This document shows, one piece after another, positions 1-7,907 of a stretch of DNA of 64,000 bases (positions are counted from its first letter, which is position 1; every line of letters starts with the position of its first letter). The stretch comes from Prosthecomicrobium sp. N25 (lineage in GTDB: Bacteria > Pseudomonadota > Alphaproteobacteria > Rhizobiales > Ancalomicrobiaceae). Position numbers and translations under genes: made by a program. A model generated the notes under the pieces. That model was not told the origin of the DNA. It saw only the letters and a list, made by a program, of their open reading frames with translations, and ran no database searches. Location of the stretch: the NCBI RefSeq assembly GCF_037203705.1, contig NZ_JBBCAT010000003.1, forward strand, positions 434,001 through 498,000, in the 5' to 3' direction.

Positions 1-70
1 CCGCCGCGAGCGCGCGGCCCGACTGCGCCGCGATCAGGACGGATGCGCCGGATCCCGAAGCGTCAGCCAA
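1..70 (-). CDS. 5' end of a gene following mtdB, possibly ATP-grasp family (partial)
   Basis: A minus-strand frame runs off the left edge of the window. If it starts at the TTG overlapping the mtdB stop codon, it reads LADASGSGASVLIAAQSGRA and continues in frame to the edge. This resembles the N-terminus of the ATP-grasp-like protein (OrfY type) often encoded in bacterial H4MPT gene clusters, but only about 23 codons are visible. Both the family call and the TTG start are inferred from memory of the family and from operon position. A start further inside the frame is also possible. Confidence 0.4.
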   Translation of the reverse strand, partial: MADASGSGASVLIAAQSGRALAA

Positions 71-956
71 TGAAGGCCCGCGCCTCGTCATAGGCGTGGC
101 GGAAGTCCAGGACGAGCGGCTCGCTCGTGGTGATCATCCGCTTCAGGAGGCGGTGCTGCGCCTGGTACTTGACATTGCCGATGGCGAGCGCGCCGAGTCC
201 TACCGCCTGGCCGAAGCCGAGCGGGTCGCCGTTGGCGAAGACGTCGACCCCGTGCACACCAGGGGGCGGCACGGCATTGACGTCGGCGGCGATCAGCAGC
301 GACTTGGCGGCCGCCACCTGCTCGGCATCGAGGATCTGCACGCCCGCGGGGCCGGCGGCGAACAGCACCTCGGCGTCGATCGCCAGCGCGGCGTTCTTCT
401 CCGGGCTCGACCCGTCGGCCGGCTCCACGTCGACGCCGAACCGGGCCTTCATGTCGGCCGCGATGCCGCCCACGCGCTTGGTGCCGTCATAGCCGACGAG
501 CTTCACCTTGGCGCCCTCCTGGGCGGCGATCACCGCCGCCGAGAAGGCGACCACGCCCGTGCCGCCGTAGATGACCACGGTCTTGCCCTTGAAGGTGGTC
601 TGGAACTTGGTCTCCAGGAGCTTCGCCGCGCAGGCCACCATGCCGGCCGCGGTCGTGAAGGAGCCGGCCGGATCGGCCATGAGGTTGACCAGGAACGGCG
701 GCACGAGGCTGTTCTCGGCCGTCTTCATCATGTCGAGTGCCGCGATGGCGTTCTTGCCGGCGAAGAAGATGCCCTGCCGGACGGCATCGGCGGGCGAGCG
801 CGAGAAGATGGCGTCTTGGACGAGGCCGCGCACCTCCTCGGGCGTGACGGACGTGTAGGTCGCCAGCACGTCGTAGCCGGCGTCCGCCGCCATGTTCACG
901 TCGAACGGGCTCATGTGCTTGAGCGGCGTCAGCATGTGCAGGATGTTCTTGGCCAT
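63..956 (-). CDS. mtdB: NAD(P)-dependent methylene-tetrahydromethanopterin dehydrogenase MtdB
   Basis: The 297-residue protein oxidises methylene-H4MPT to methenyl-H4MPT in the cytoplasmic formaldehyde oxidation pathway. The N-terminus (KNILHMLTPLKHMSPFDVNM) is typical of the family. A Rossmann segment, VVIYGGTGVVAFSAAVIAAQ, lies near residues 126-145 and is followed by a basic VGYDGTKR stretch that would contact the nucleotide. Length fits MtdB, and the setting beside beta-RFAP synthase and fhc favours MtdB over the serine-cycle enzyme MtdA. The start is ATG with a GGGAGC-like ribosome site. The gene lies 33 bp downstream of beta-RFAP synthase on the same strand, so the two are probably co-transcribed. 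Confidence 0.93.
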   Translation of the reverse strand: MAKNILHMLTPLKHMSPFDVNMAADAGYDVLATYTSVTPEEVRGLVQDAIFSRSPADAVRQGIFFAGKNAIAALDMMKTAENSLVPPFLVNLMADPAGSFTTAAGMVACAAKLLETKFQTTFKGKTVVIYGGTGVVAFSAAVIAAQEGAKVKLVGYDGTKRVGGIAADMKARFGVDVEPADGSSPEKNAALAIDAEVLFAAGPAGVQILDAEQVAAAKSLLIAADVNAVPPPGVHGVDVFANGDPLGFGQAVGLGALAIGNVKYQAQHRLLKRMITTSEPLVLDFRHAYDEARAFIG

Positions 957-989
957 GTCCCGGGGCTCCCTTTGGGCGGGAGCGGCGGG

Positions 990-1976
990 TCACCCCCCGT
1001 CCGGCTCCGCCTCGATGCGCGCACCGTGGTTTCTGCCCCTCGCCACGACGAAATACAAACCGTCCGGCGTGCGGTCATTCACCGCAAGTCCAGCGACCGC
1101 CCGCTCCGCCTCCGCCTCGGAGCCGAAGAGCGCGAAGCCGGTGGGGCCCCACGAACTCTGCCCGATCCCCGCCGCCCCTGCCGCCTCGAGGGCCCGGCAC
1201 GCCGCCCCGACGCGCGCCGAGGTGAAGCGCCCGCCCCCCTGCGCGGGGGCGAAATGATCGCCGAGCCGGGCCTGCACCTCCGAGACGGCCGCCCCGAAGG
1301 CGGCGAGGTCGCGATCGGCGAGCGCGGGCAGCATGCGCATCAGGACGACTCGGCACAGATGCGCCGCATCCTCCGCCGGAAACCGCGGCAGGGCGCGGAA
1401 CGCCGCCGTCTCGGCCTCTCCGTGCACCCCGTCCACGGCCTCGTCGAGCACCAGCACGATTCGCCAGTCCTCCGGATAGGGGAGCCTCGCGACGATCGGC
1501 GGCGGCCGGTCGCCCGGCCCCTTGCCGCCGTCGAGGACGAAGCCCCCGGTCTCGAAGGCCGCGACCCCGATTCCCGATCGGGCACCACGGTCGAGCCGCG
1601 CCGCCATGGCGCCGGCCTCGAAGGGCAGGCCCTCCAGCCGCGCCACCGCCGCGCCGATCGCCAGCGCGAGCTGCGTGCCCGAGCCGAAGCCCGCATGCGG
1701 CGGGATCGTCCCGGCCACCACCAGCTCGTGCCGCATCGGCAGGCCGAGTGCGTCGCAGGCGGCCTTCAGGTAGCGGTGCGCCCGCATGACCTCCGCCCCC
1801 GACACGCTCGGGACCTCCGCGCGCCGGATCCTCACCGTCGCGGCCGGCCGGTCGACCGCCAGCCCGATGGAGCCGAATCGGCGTCCGAGGTCGCCGTTGA
1901 GGTCGAGGAAACCGATATGCAGGCGCGCGGGCGCGGTCACGCGGACCGCCTCCGCCCGCGTCTGGACGCGCGCCAT
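990..1976 (-). CDS. mptG: beta-ribofuranosylaminobenzene 5'-phosphate (beta-RFAP) synthase
   Basis: This enzyme condenses 4-aminobenzoate with phosphoribosyl pyrophosphate, the first committed step of methanopterin synthesis. The 328-residue product begins MARVQTRAEAVRVTAPARLH. It carries the GHMP-kinase-like glycine-rich loop IPPHAGFGSGTQLALAIG near residues 94-111 and a C-terminal GIGQSSWGPTGFALF motif typical of beta-RFAP synthases. The reading frame stays open far upstream, but the ATG at 1976 has a good AGGGGG ribosome site and matches the usual N-terminus. It is divergent from the pterin dehydratase-like gene. The gene name follows archaeal usage. Confidence 0.88.
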   Translation of the reverse strand: MARVQTRAEAVRVTAPARLHIGFLDLNGDLGRRFGSIGLAVDRPAATVRIRRAEVPSVSGAEVMRAHRYLKAACDALGLPMRHELVVAGTIPPHAGFGSGTQLALAIGAAVARLEGLPFEAGAMAARLDRGARSGIGVAAFETGGFVLDGGKGPGDRPPPIVARLPYPEDWRIVLVLDEAVDGVHGEAETAAFRALPRFPAEDAAHLCRVVLMRMLPALADRDLAAFGAAVSEVQARLGDHFAPAQGGGRFTSARVGAACRALEAAGAAGIGQSSWGPTGFALFGSEAEAERAVAGLAVNDRTPDGLYFVVARGRNHGARIEAEPDGG

Positions 1977-2072
1977 GCCGCCCCCTAGTTGACCGGACAG
2001 GACTCGGGTGGTCCGGACGGATGCGCCGGACGAGGGCTGCGAGTTTGGCCTCTCACAGGGGGAATCGCAACG

Positions 2073-2459
2073 ATGACCGAACGTTCCAAGGAACGAACCT
2101 ACACGGACGACGAGGTGACGGCCCGCCTCGCGGCCGAACTGCCCACGTGGCGCCTGGAGGACGGCTGGATTCGCCGCACCTACAAGACGTCCAGCTGGAA
2201 GGGCACCCTGATGGTGATCAACACCGTCGGCCACCTGGCCGAGGCCGCGTGGCATCACCCGGACCTCACCGCCTCCTATGCCTGGGTGGAGGTCCGCCTC
2301 ATGAACCACGCCGCGCGCGGCATCACCGACAAGGACTTCGCGCTCGCCGCCAAGATCGAGGAGGTGGTCATGTGGCAGCCCGGCCTCGAGGGCAAGGGCC
2401 TGGAGGGCACGCCCCGCAAGGACCTGCGCTTCAGCTACATCAAGTACGACGACGACTGA
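2073..2459 (+). CDS. pterin-4a-carbinolamine dehydratase-like protein
   Basis: This 128-residue cytoplasmic protein matches the pterin carbinolamine dehydratase signature: EAAWHHP, a Tyr five residues on, a His nine residues later, then Asp. Classical members dehydrate 4a-hydroxypterins. Members inside bacterial H4MPT clusters are conserved there and thought to act on the C1-carrier pterin, but their exact role is unsettled. The ATG at 2073 is chosen over an upstream in-frame start because of a strong CAGGGGGAA ribosome site and because homology begins here. It is the first gene of the plus-strand run leading into fhcBADC, with 152 bp before fhcB. Confidence 0.82.
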   Translation: MTERSKERTYTDDEVTARLAAELPTWRLEDGWIRRTYKTSSWKGTLMVINTVGHLAEAAWHHPDLTASYAWVEVRLMNHAARGITDKDFALAAKIEEVVMWQPGLEGKGLEGTPRKDLRFSYIKYDDD

Positions 2460-2611
2460 TCCTGAGAATTCCATAAGAACGAATTTGCGTACTGCGTCGA
2501 GTTGTCTCGGCGCCGGGCGAGGCTTTCTGCGCCTTCCGCACCTGCGGCGCGACTTGCATTTCGGACCGGTGGGGTGACATCCTTGGGCCCTTAAGAAGAT
2601 CAGGAGGAAAC

Positions 2612-3730
2612 GTGTCGTCCGAGAATGACTTGGGCCCGGCGGTGCCTGCCCCGGCGGACCCGGGGAGCGCTGTTGCGCGAGCCGCCGGCATCCTCCGTTC
2701 CGCACGCTTTCCCGTGGTGGCCGGCCTCGGCACCGATGTCGACGGCCTGCGCGCCGCCCTCGATCTGGCCGCGCGTCTGAGGGGCGCGATCGACCATGCG
2801 GCCGGCCGCGTGCTCGCCGACGAGATGCGTGTCTTCGCCGACACCGGCCAGATGAACACGACGCCTGCCGAGGCGCGGCACCGGGCCGACCTCGTGCTCC
2901 TCGCCGGCCCCGGCGCGGTCGCCTACGCGGCCTCCGTTGGCCTTTTCGACGACGCCCATCCGCTCTATCCCTGGCGCACCGAGCGCACCGTCCTGACCCT
3001 CGCCATCGGCGGCAAGCACCCCAACGAACTCGGCACCGCGACCACCTCGGTGATGTCGCTGGACGCCGATCCGACGCGGGTCGATCGCCTCGCCGGCGCG
3101 CTTCGCGCCCTGGTCGCCGGGCGCGCGCTCGGCCCGCTCGGCGCCGCCGGCCCGAGCCCCGCCGAACTGCGGACCGCCGCCGACCTCCTGAAGGGCTGCC
3201 GCTTCGGCGTCCTCGTCTACGACCCGGCCGAGTTCGATCCCCTCGGCATCGAGATGCTGCAGGGCCTCGCCAAGGACCTGAACGCCGCGACCCGCTTCAC
3301 CACCCTGCCCGCCCCGCCCCCGCTCGGCGGGCGCATCGCCACCATCGTGTCCGCCTGGTCGACCGGCATGCCGCTCCGCCTAGGCTTCGGCCGGGGCTAC
3401 CCGGAATACGACGACTGGCGCTTCGAGGCCGAGCGCCTCGTGGTCTCGGGCGAGGCCGACGCCCTCCTGTGGGTCGCCCCGCTCGGACCGCCGCTGCCCG
3501 CCTGGGCGCCGCGCGACCGCACGGTCGCGCTCGTCGCGCCCGGGATCGCAGCGGACGCCGCCGTGACCATCGAGGTCGGCGTTCCGGGTGTCGATCACGG
3601 GGCGACGCTCTACGGCGCCGAGCGCGACGGCTTCGCCTTCGTGCCCGCGATCGCGCCGTCCGCGCGGCCGTCCGCCGCCGCCGTCCTCGCCCGCCTCGCC
3701 GAGGCCTCCGCGCTGGGAGCCGCCGCATGA
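2612..3730 (+). CDS. fhcB: formyltransferase/hydrolase complex subunit FhcB
   Basis: This is a 372-residue subunit of the Fhc complex, which moves the formyl group from formyl-H4MPT to methanofuran and hydrolyses it to formate. FhcB is the relative of formylmethanofuran dehydrogenase subunit B. Bacterial FhcB is known to lack the metal-redox function and is regarded as structural. The gene starts with GTG behind a strong AGGAGGA site. Its stop overlaps the fhcA start by four bases (ATGA), showing translational coupling. The N-terminal region carries Ala/Pro-rich sequence before the conserved FPVVAGLGTDVDGLRAAL segment. Confidence 0.9.
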   Translation: MSSENDLGPAVPAPADPGSAVARAAGILRSARFPVVAGLGTDVDGLRAALDLAARLRGAIDHAAGRVLADEMRVFADTGQMNTTPAEARHRADLVLLAGPGAVAYAASVGLFDDAHPLYPWRTERTVLTLAIGGKHPNELGTATTSVMSLDADPTRVDRLAGALRALVAGRALGPLGAAGPSPAELRTAADLLKGCRFGVLVYDPAEFDPLGIEMLQGLAKDLNAATRFTTLPAPPPLGGRIATIVSAWSTGMPLRLGFGRGYPEYDDWRFEAERLVVSGEADALLWVAPLGPPLPAWAPRDRTVALVAPGIAADAAVTIEVGVPGVDHGATLYGAERDGFAFVPAIAPSARPSAAAVLARLAEASALGAAA

Positions 3731-5361
3731 TCCTCCGCCTCGCCGGCGGCCGGGTGATCGACCCGACCCAGACCCTCGACGCCGTCCGGGACGTCTTCGT
3801 GCGCGACGGCCGGATCGTCGCCGCGCCCGACCCCGGCGAACCCGTCGAGACCCTCGACGTCTCCGGACGGATCGTCATGGCCGGCGCCGTCGACGTGCAC
3901 AGCCACATCGCCGGCGGCAACGTCACCCTGTCGCGCCTGCTCCTGCCGGAACTGCACGCCAACGAGGCGCCCGCCCCTGCCGGCATGCCCTTCGCGACGG
4001 CCGGCTGGTCGACCTGGGAAACCGGTCGGCTCTACGCCGAGATGGGCTTCACCACCGTCATCGAGCCGGCGCTGCCGCCCACCCACGCGCTGCAGACCCA
4101 CCTGGAGCTCTGCGACCTCCCCGTCATCGACAAGGGCGCGCTGACGGTCGTCGGCAACGACGATGCCCTGCTCGACCTCCTGCGCCGCCGCGAGGGCCGC
4201 ACCGCCGTGCGCGACGCGGTCGCGTATGCCCTGAAGAACAGCCGCGGCCTCGGCCTCAAGGTGATCAACGCCGGGGGCGCGCCGGCCTTCAAGTCGAACC
4301 TGCGCGCCTTCGACTTCGACGACGTGGTGCCCCACTACGGCGTCACCTCGCGCGAGATCGTGACGGCACTGCTGGACGCCGCCGCCGACATCGGCGTGCC
4401 GCATCCGCTCCACGTCCACTGCAACAATCTCGGCGTCCCGGGCGCCCCCGACACCGTGCGGGCCACCATGCAGGCCGCCGAAGGGCGACGCATGCACCTC
4501 GCCCACGTCCAGTTCTACTCATACCTTGCCGACCCGGCCGGCGGCTTCCGCTCCGGAGCCGAGGCCATCGCGGCCGCCATCGCCGAGCACCCGAACGTCT
4601 CCGTCGACGTCGGGCAGGTCATGTTCGGCCCGACCGTGACCATCTCGCTCGATATCATGAAGCAATATGCTGGCCACCCCTACGCGAGCCCGAAGAAGTG
4701 GGCGCTCGTGGACGGCGACGCCGAGGGCGGCGGCATCGTGCCGATCGACTACCGGCGCAAGAGTTGGATCAACCAGCTCCAGTGGGCGATCGGCATGGAG
4801 CTGTTCCTGCTCTCGCCCGACCCCTGGCGGGTCCTGATGACGACCGACCACCCGAACGGCGGGCCCTTCACCAGCTATCCGCAGATCATCCATCTCCTGA
4901 TGGACCGCGGCGAACGCAACCGCTGGATCGAGGCGATGCCCGAGGAGGCGCGCAAGCGCACCGGCCTCGCCGCGCTCGAGCGCGAGTACACGCTGGCCGA
5001 GATCGCCATCATGACCCGTGCCGCCCCGGCCCGGCTCCTCGGCCTCCACGACCGAGGCCACCTGAAGCCGGGTGCCGTGGCGGACGTCGCCGTCTACGAC
5101 GACCTCGCCGACCGCTCCGCCATGTTCTCCAAGGCCCGCCTCGTCCTCAAGGACGGCCGGGTCGCGGTCCGCGACGGCCGCTGCACCGGCTGGATCTTCG
5201 GCCGCACCCACACGCTCGCCCCGGGCTACGACACCCTCATGGACCGCGCCATGGGCGACTACCTCGTCGACCGCTACGGGGTCGGCCGGGACGCCTTCGC
5301 GGTTCCCGACGAGGCCTTCGGCGAGCGCCATGTCTTCAAGGTCGAGCCATGTCTGAACTGA
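3727..5361 (+). CDS. fhcA: formyltransferase/hydrolase complex subunit FhcA
   Basis: This 544-residue amidohydrolase-superfamily subunit hydrolyses formylmethanofuran to formate. The metal-binding VDVHSHIAGG motif is at about residues 55-64, and a further conserved MTTDHPNGGPFTSYP segment lies near residue 370. The central lysine-containing LKVINAGGAPAFKSN region is also typical of formylmethanofuran dehydrogenase subunit A. The open frame extends upstream inside fhcB, but the ATG at 3727 (ATGA overlap with the fhcB stop) gives the usual N-terminus. The 3' end overlaps fhcD by 13 bases. Confidence 0.94.
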   Translation: MILRLAGGRVIDPTQTLDAVRDVFVRDGRIVAAPDPGEPVETLDVSGRIVMAGAVDVHSHIAGGNVTLSRLLLPELHANEAPAPAGMPFATAGWSTWETGRLYAEMGFTTVIEPALPPTHALQTHLELCDLPVIDKGALTVVGNDDALLDLLRRREGRTAVRDAVAYALKNSRGLGLKVINAGGAPAFKSNLRAFDFDDVVPHYGVTSREIVTALLDAAADIGVPHPLHVHCNNLGVPGAPDTVRATMQAAEGRRMHLAHVQFYSYLADPAGGFRSGAEAIAAAIAEHPNVSVDVGQVMFGPTVTISLDIMKQYAGHPYASPKKWALVDGDAEGGGIVPIDYRRKSWINQLQWAIGMELFLLSPDPWRVLMTTDHPNGGPFTSYPQIIHLLMDRGERNRWIEAMPEEARKRTGLAALEREYTLAEIAIMTRAAPARLLGLHDRGHLKPGAVADVAVYDDLADRSAMFSKARLVLKDGRVAVRDGRCTGWIFGRTHTLAPGYDTLMDRAMGDYLVDRYGVGRDAFAVPDEAFGERHVFKVEPCLN

Positions 5362-6254
5362 GCCTCAACGGGGTCCGCATCGACGACGGCTTCGCCGAGG
5401 CCTTCGATATGGCGGCGACCGGCGTCGTCGTGACCGCGCCGACCGCCAAGTGGGCCGAGATCGCCGCGCGCACCATGACGGGCTTCGCCACCTCCGTCAT
5501 CGCCTGCGGCTGCGAGGCCGGCATCGACCGGGCGCTCTCCCCCGAGGAGACGCCCGACGGCCGGCCCGGCTTCCGCGTCCTGATCTTCGGCTTCGACGGC
5601 GGCGGCCTGCAGACGCAGTTGCAGAACCGTGTCGGCCAGTGCGTCCTGACCAGCCCCGGCTCGGCCTGCTTCTCCGGCATGGACGGCACGAAGAAGCTGA
5701 AGCTCGGTGCGACGCTGCGCTATTTCGGCGATGGCAACCAGATCGCCAAGCGCCTCGGCCGGACGCGCTACTGGCGCGTGCCCGTGATGGACGGCGAGTT
5801 CCTGATCGAGCACATGACCGGCCTCTCCGAGAGCGCCATCGGCGGCGGCAACGTGCTGATTCTCGGCCGCAGCCACGCCGAGGTGCTGGCCGCCTCGGAA
5901 GCGGCCGTGGAGGCCGCCTCGACGGTGCCGGACGTGATCCTGCCCTTCCCCGGCGGGATCGTCCGTTCCGGCTCCAAGGTCGGCTCCAAGTACAAGGGCA
6001 TGATCGCCTCCACCAACAACGCCTACTGCCCGGTCCTGCGCGGCGACCCCGGCTCGGCCCTCGACCCGGACACCGAGTGCGTGATGGAACTCGTCATGGA
6101 CGGGCTCTCCTTCGAGGCCATCAAGGAGTCCATGCGCCGCGCCGTCCATGCGGCCTGCGCGTTCGGGCCGGCCAAGGGCATCACCCGGATCTCCGCGGGA
6201 AACTACGGCGGCAACCTCGGTCGCCATCACTTCCATCTGAGGGACCTCGTCTGA
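5349..6254 (+). CDS. fhcD: formylmethanofuran--tetrahydromethanopterin N-formyltransferase FhcD
   Basis: This 301-residue subunit of the Fhc complex transfers the formyl group between H4MPT and methanofuran. Family segments are clear along the whole protein: FATSVIACGCEAGIDR, the glycine-rich FGFDGGGLQTQLQNRVGQCV, GSKVGSKYKGMIASTNNAYC and the C-terminal GNYGGNLGRHHFHLRDLV. Length matches archaeal and bacterial Ftr enzymes. The ATG at 5349 overlaps fhcA by 13 bases; the stop overlaps the fhcC start by one base, so the three genes form a tightly coupled unit. Confidence 0.95.
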   Translation: MSELSLNGVRIDDGFAEAFDMAATGVVVTAPTAKWAEIAARTMTGFATSVIACGCEAGIDRALSPEETPDGRPGFRVLIFGFDGGGLQTQLQNRVGQCVLTSPGSACFSGMDGTKKLKLGATLRYFGDGNQIAKRLGRTRYWRVPVMDGEFLIEHMTGLSESAIGGGNVLILGRSHAEVLAASEAAVEAASTVPDVILPFPGGIVRSGSKVGSKYKGMIASTNNAYCPVLRGDPGSALDPDTECVMELVMDGLSFEAIKESMRRAVHAACAFGPAKGITRISAGNYGGNLGRHHFHLRDLV

Positions 6255-7060
6255 TGGCCGCGCTGACCCTCCGGCTCCTCGGCGAACCGCCCGAGCGGCT
6301 CGACCTCTCCGCCGTCACCCCGGCCGCCCTCGCGGGCCTGTCCGCCGCCGCCATCGCCGCGATCCCGGTCGGCACCACGGCCGCCGGCCTCCGCCTCGGC
6401 GACGTCTTCGCGATCGCCGGCGACGACCCTTCGGAGATCCGCATAGAGGGCGGCTCGCCGCGCCTCGACCGGGTCGGCATGGGCCTCGAGTCGGGCTCGA
6501 TCCGCGTCGCCGGGTCCGTCGGCCTGGAGGCCGGGCGCGGCATGAAGGGCGGGACCCTCACGGTGGAGGGCGATGCCGGACACCGCGCCGGCGCCGGGAT
6601 GACGGGCGGCACCCTGGCGATCGGCGGCGACGCGGGCGATTTCGCCGGCGGCGCGCTGCACGGCGCGATGGCGGGCCAGGACGGCGGCATCCTGCTCGTC
6701 CGCGGCCGGACCGGAGAACGCACCGGTGATCGGATGAAGCGCGGCCTCGTCGTCGTCCTCGGCGGCACCGGCCCCCACCCCGGAAGCCGGATGGCGGGCG
6801 GCACGATCCTGACCGCCGCGCTCGGCGATCGTCCCGGCACGCTGATGAAGCGCGGCACCCTGATCGCCGCCACCGTCGGCGATCTGGGCCCGACCTTCGT
6901 GCCCTCCGGCGGCTACGAATTGCCCTTCCTCGGCCTCTTCGCGCGCCACCTCGCCGCGACCCTGCCCGAAGCCGCGTCGCTCGTGCCGCGTCGGGCCGAG
7001 CGCCTGCGCGGCGACATGGCCGCCCTCGGCAAGGGCGAGATCCTGCTCGCGAGCCGCTGA
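6254..7060 (+). CDS. fhcC: formyltransferase/hydrolase complex subunit FhcC
   Basis: This 268-residue subunit is related to formylmethanofuran dehydrogenase subunit C and to the glutamate synthase C-terminal beta-helix. The centre is a run of GxxxG-type repeats (for example GRGMKGGTLTVEGDAG, GAGMTGGTLAIGGDAG, GDRMKRGLVVVLGGTG) that form a right-handed beta-helix scaffold. It begins with ATG at a TGATG junction with fhcD and ends the fhcBADC run. Family knowledge gives it a structural role. Nothing looks truncated. Confidence 0.92.
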   Translation: MAALTLRLLGEPPERLDLSAVTPAALAGLSAAAIAAIPVGTTAAGLRLGDVFAIAGDDPSEIRIEGGSPRLDRVGMGLESGSIRVAGSVGLEAGRGMKGGTLTVEGDAGHRAGAGMTGGTLAIGGDAGDFAGGALHGAMAGQDGGILLVRGRTGERTGDRMKRGLVVVLGGTGPHPGSRMAGGTILTAALGDRPGTLMKRGTLIAATVGDLGPTFVPSGGYELPFLGLFARHLAATLPEAASLVPRRAERLRGDMAALGKGEILLASR

Positions 7061-7121
7061 CCGCCCGTCCGGCCGACCCAGGCTACCCGCGTCAACCTGC
7101 CGCGGTTTTGGGCAGATGCCG

Positions 7122-7136
7122 TTGTGCAGTGCACAA
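7122..7136. promoter_or_regulatory. palindromic operator-like site TTGTGCA-G-TGCACAA
   Basis: Seven-base arms are perfectly inverted around one base. It lies about 60 bp after fhcC and about 400 bp before the next gene. The TTGTGCA half is also found at the ohr promoter (10862-10888). A dimeric repressor site is possible; the function is inferred. Confidence 0.4.
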
Positions 7137-7359
7137 TCGCTCTGATGCTGCGTTCAGTTGCGTAAATCCGCATTCGGAACCGCCGGATGACGACGACGGC
7201 CTCACGAGATTGTGAACGCCGGGCCATGCCCGCTCCCAAGCCATAGCTGGAATTTCGATTTTCCCGCCGCGCGGCGGATCGTCGGTCCCCTCCGGTGCAC
7301 CGGCCTTCAGGAACTCTGCCCACGCACGCGGTGTTGCCTCCCGCGGATCAGCCAACTCG

Positions 7360-7385
7360 GAACACTGGCACGGGGCTTGCGTAGA
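7360..7385 (+). promoter_or_regulatory. candidate sigma-54 (-24/-12) promoter, overlapping an EcfG-like match
   Basis: TGGCACGGGGCTTGC at 7366-7380 fits the sigma-54 consensus TGGCACG-N4-TTGC, with GG and GC correctly spaced. The same stretch also contains GGAAC-N16-CGTA (7360-7384), three of four -10 bases short of a perfect EcfG general-stress promoter (CGTT). Either would start transcription near 7390, about 150 bases before the 68-residue gene. Sequence alone cannot decide which sigma factor is used. Confidence 0.55.
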
Positions 7386-7544
7386 GGAGCGAGCCAGCGG
7401 TGTCGTGCGTACCCGCGGCGTCGTGTTGACGCAGCGGGCACTGGGAGCGCAAGTCCGCGGCCACTGAAGAACAAGGATCGGCATAGGCGGAGACGTACCC
7501 GGGATCCGGCTCGACTGAATGGACCCGAGAGACGGACGATTCTC

Positions 7545-7751
7545 ATGGAACTCATTCTTGCCGTATGCCTGCTGACCTCGCCCGAAAACTGCCGCGAGGA
7601 AAGGCTGACCATCAGCATGGAAGAAACCGCCCCCATGCAATGCATGATCGGCGCCCAGACGATCATCGCGGAATGGTCGCAGACTCACCCGAAATGGAAG
7701 GTTGCCCGCTGGCGCTGTGGCGTTCCCGGCCGCGAGGGCTTCCGCATCTGA
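7545..7751 (+). CDS. conserved small protein of unknown function (68 residues)
   Basis: The short product starts MELILAVCLLTSPENC, contains four cysteines (in AVCLL, ENCRE, MQCMI and RWRCG) and ends with a Trp-rich WKVARWRCGVPGREGFRI tail. Similar small proteins with an N-terminal hydrophobic stretch and a MQCM...AQ...W...HP.W pattern are common in Rhizobiales, with no assigned function (from memory of such genomes). The hydrophobic start is short for a membrane helix, so location is uncertain. It stands alone between fhcC and the histidine kinase and has its own candidate promoter at 7360-7385. Confidence 0.7.
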   Translation: MELILAVCLLTSPENCREERLTISMEETAPMQCMIGAQTIIAEWSQTHPKWKVARWRCGVPGREGFRI

Positions 7752-7907
7752 CCCCCTGCGCGTCCCGCCCGGCCGCGGCCTGACCCCTTCGCGGCCGGAC
7801 GGGCGCGGCAGCCGGTCGCGCGGGAAGCGCGGGGGCTTCCCTTCGCGAGCCTCGTCTTGCACCTTCGCGGCGCGTCGACCCCCGAGGGCCGGCCGCCAGG
7901 GGGCTCG

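Larger units (their letters stand above)
7061..7544 (+). other. 484-bp intergenic region downstream of fhcC
   Basis: No convincing gene is seen here. The first half is less GC-rich than its surroundings. It holds a perfect odd palindrome (TTGTGCA-G-TGCACAA, 7122-7136) and, further on, a candidate promoter at 7360-7385 that precedes the small conserved gene at 7545. Both are listed separately. Confidence 0.6.
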
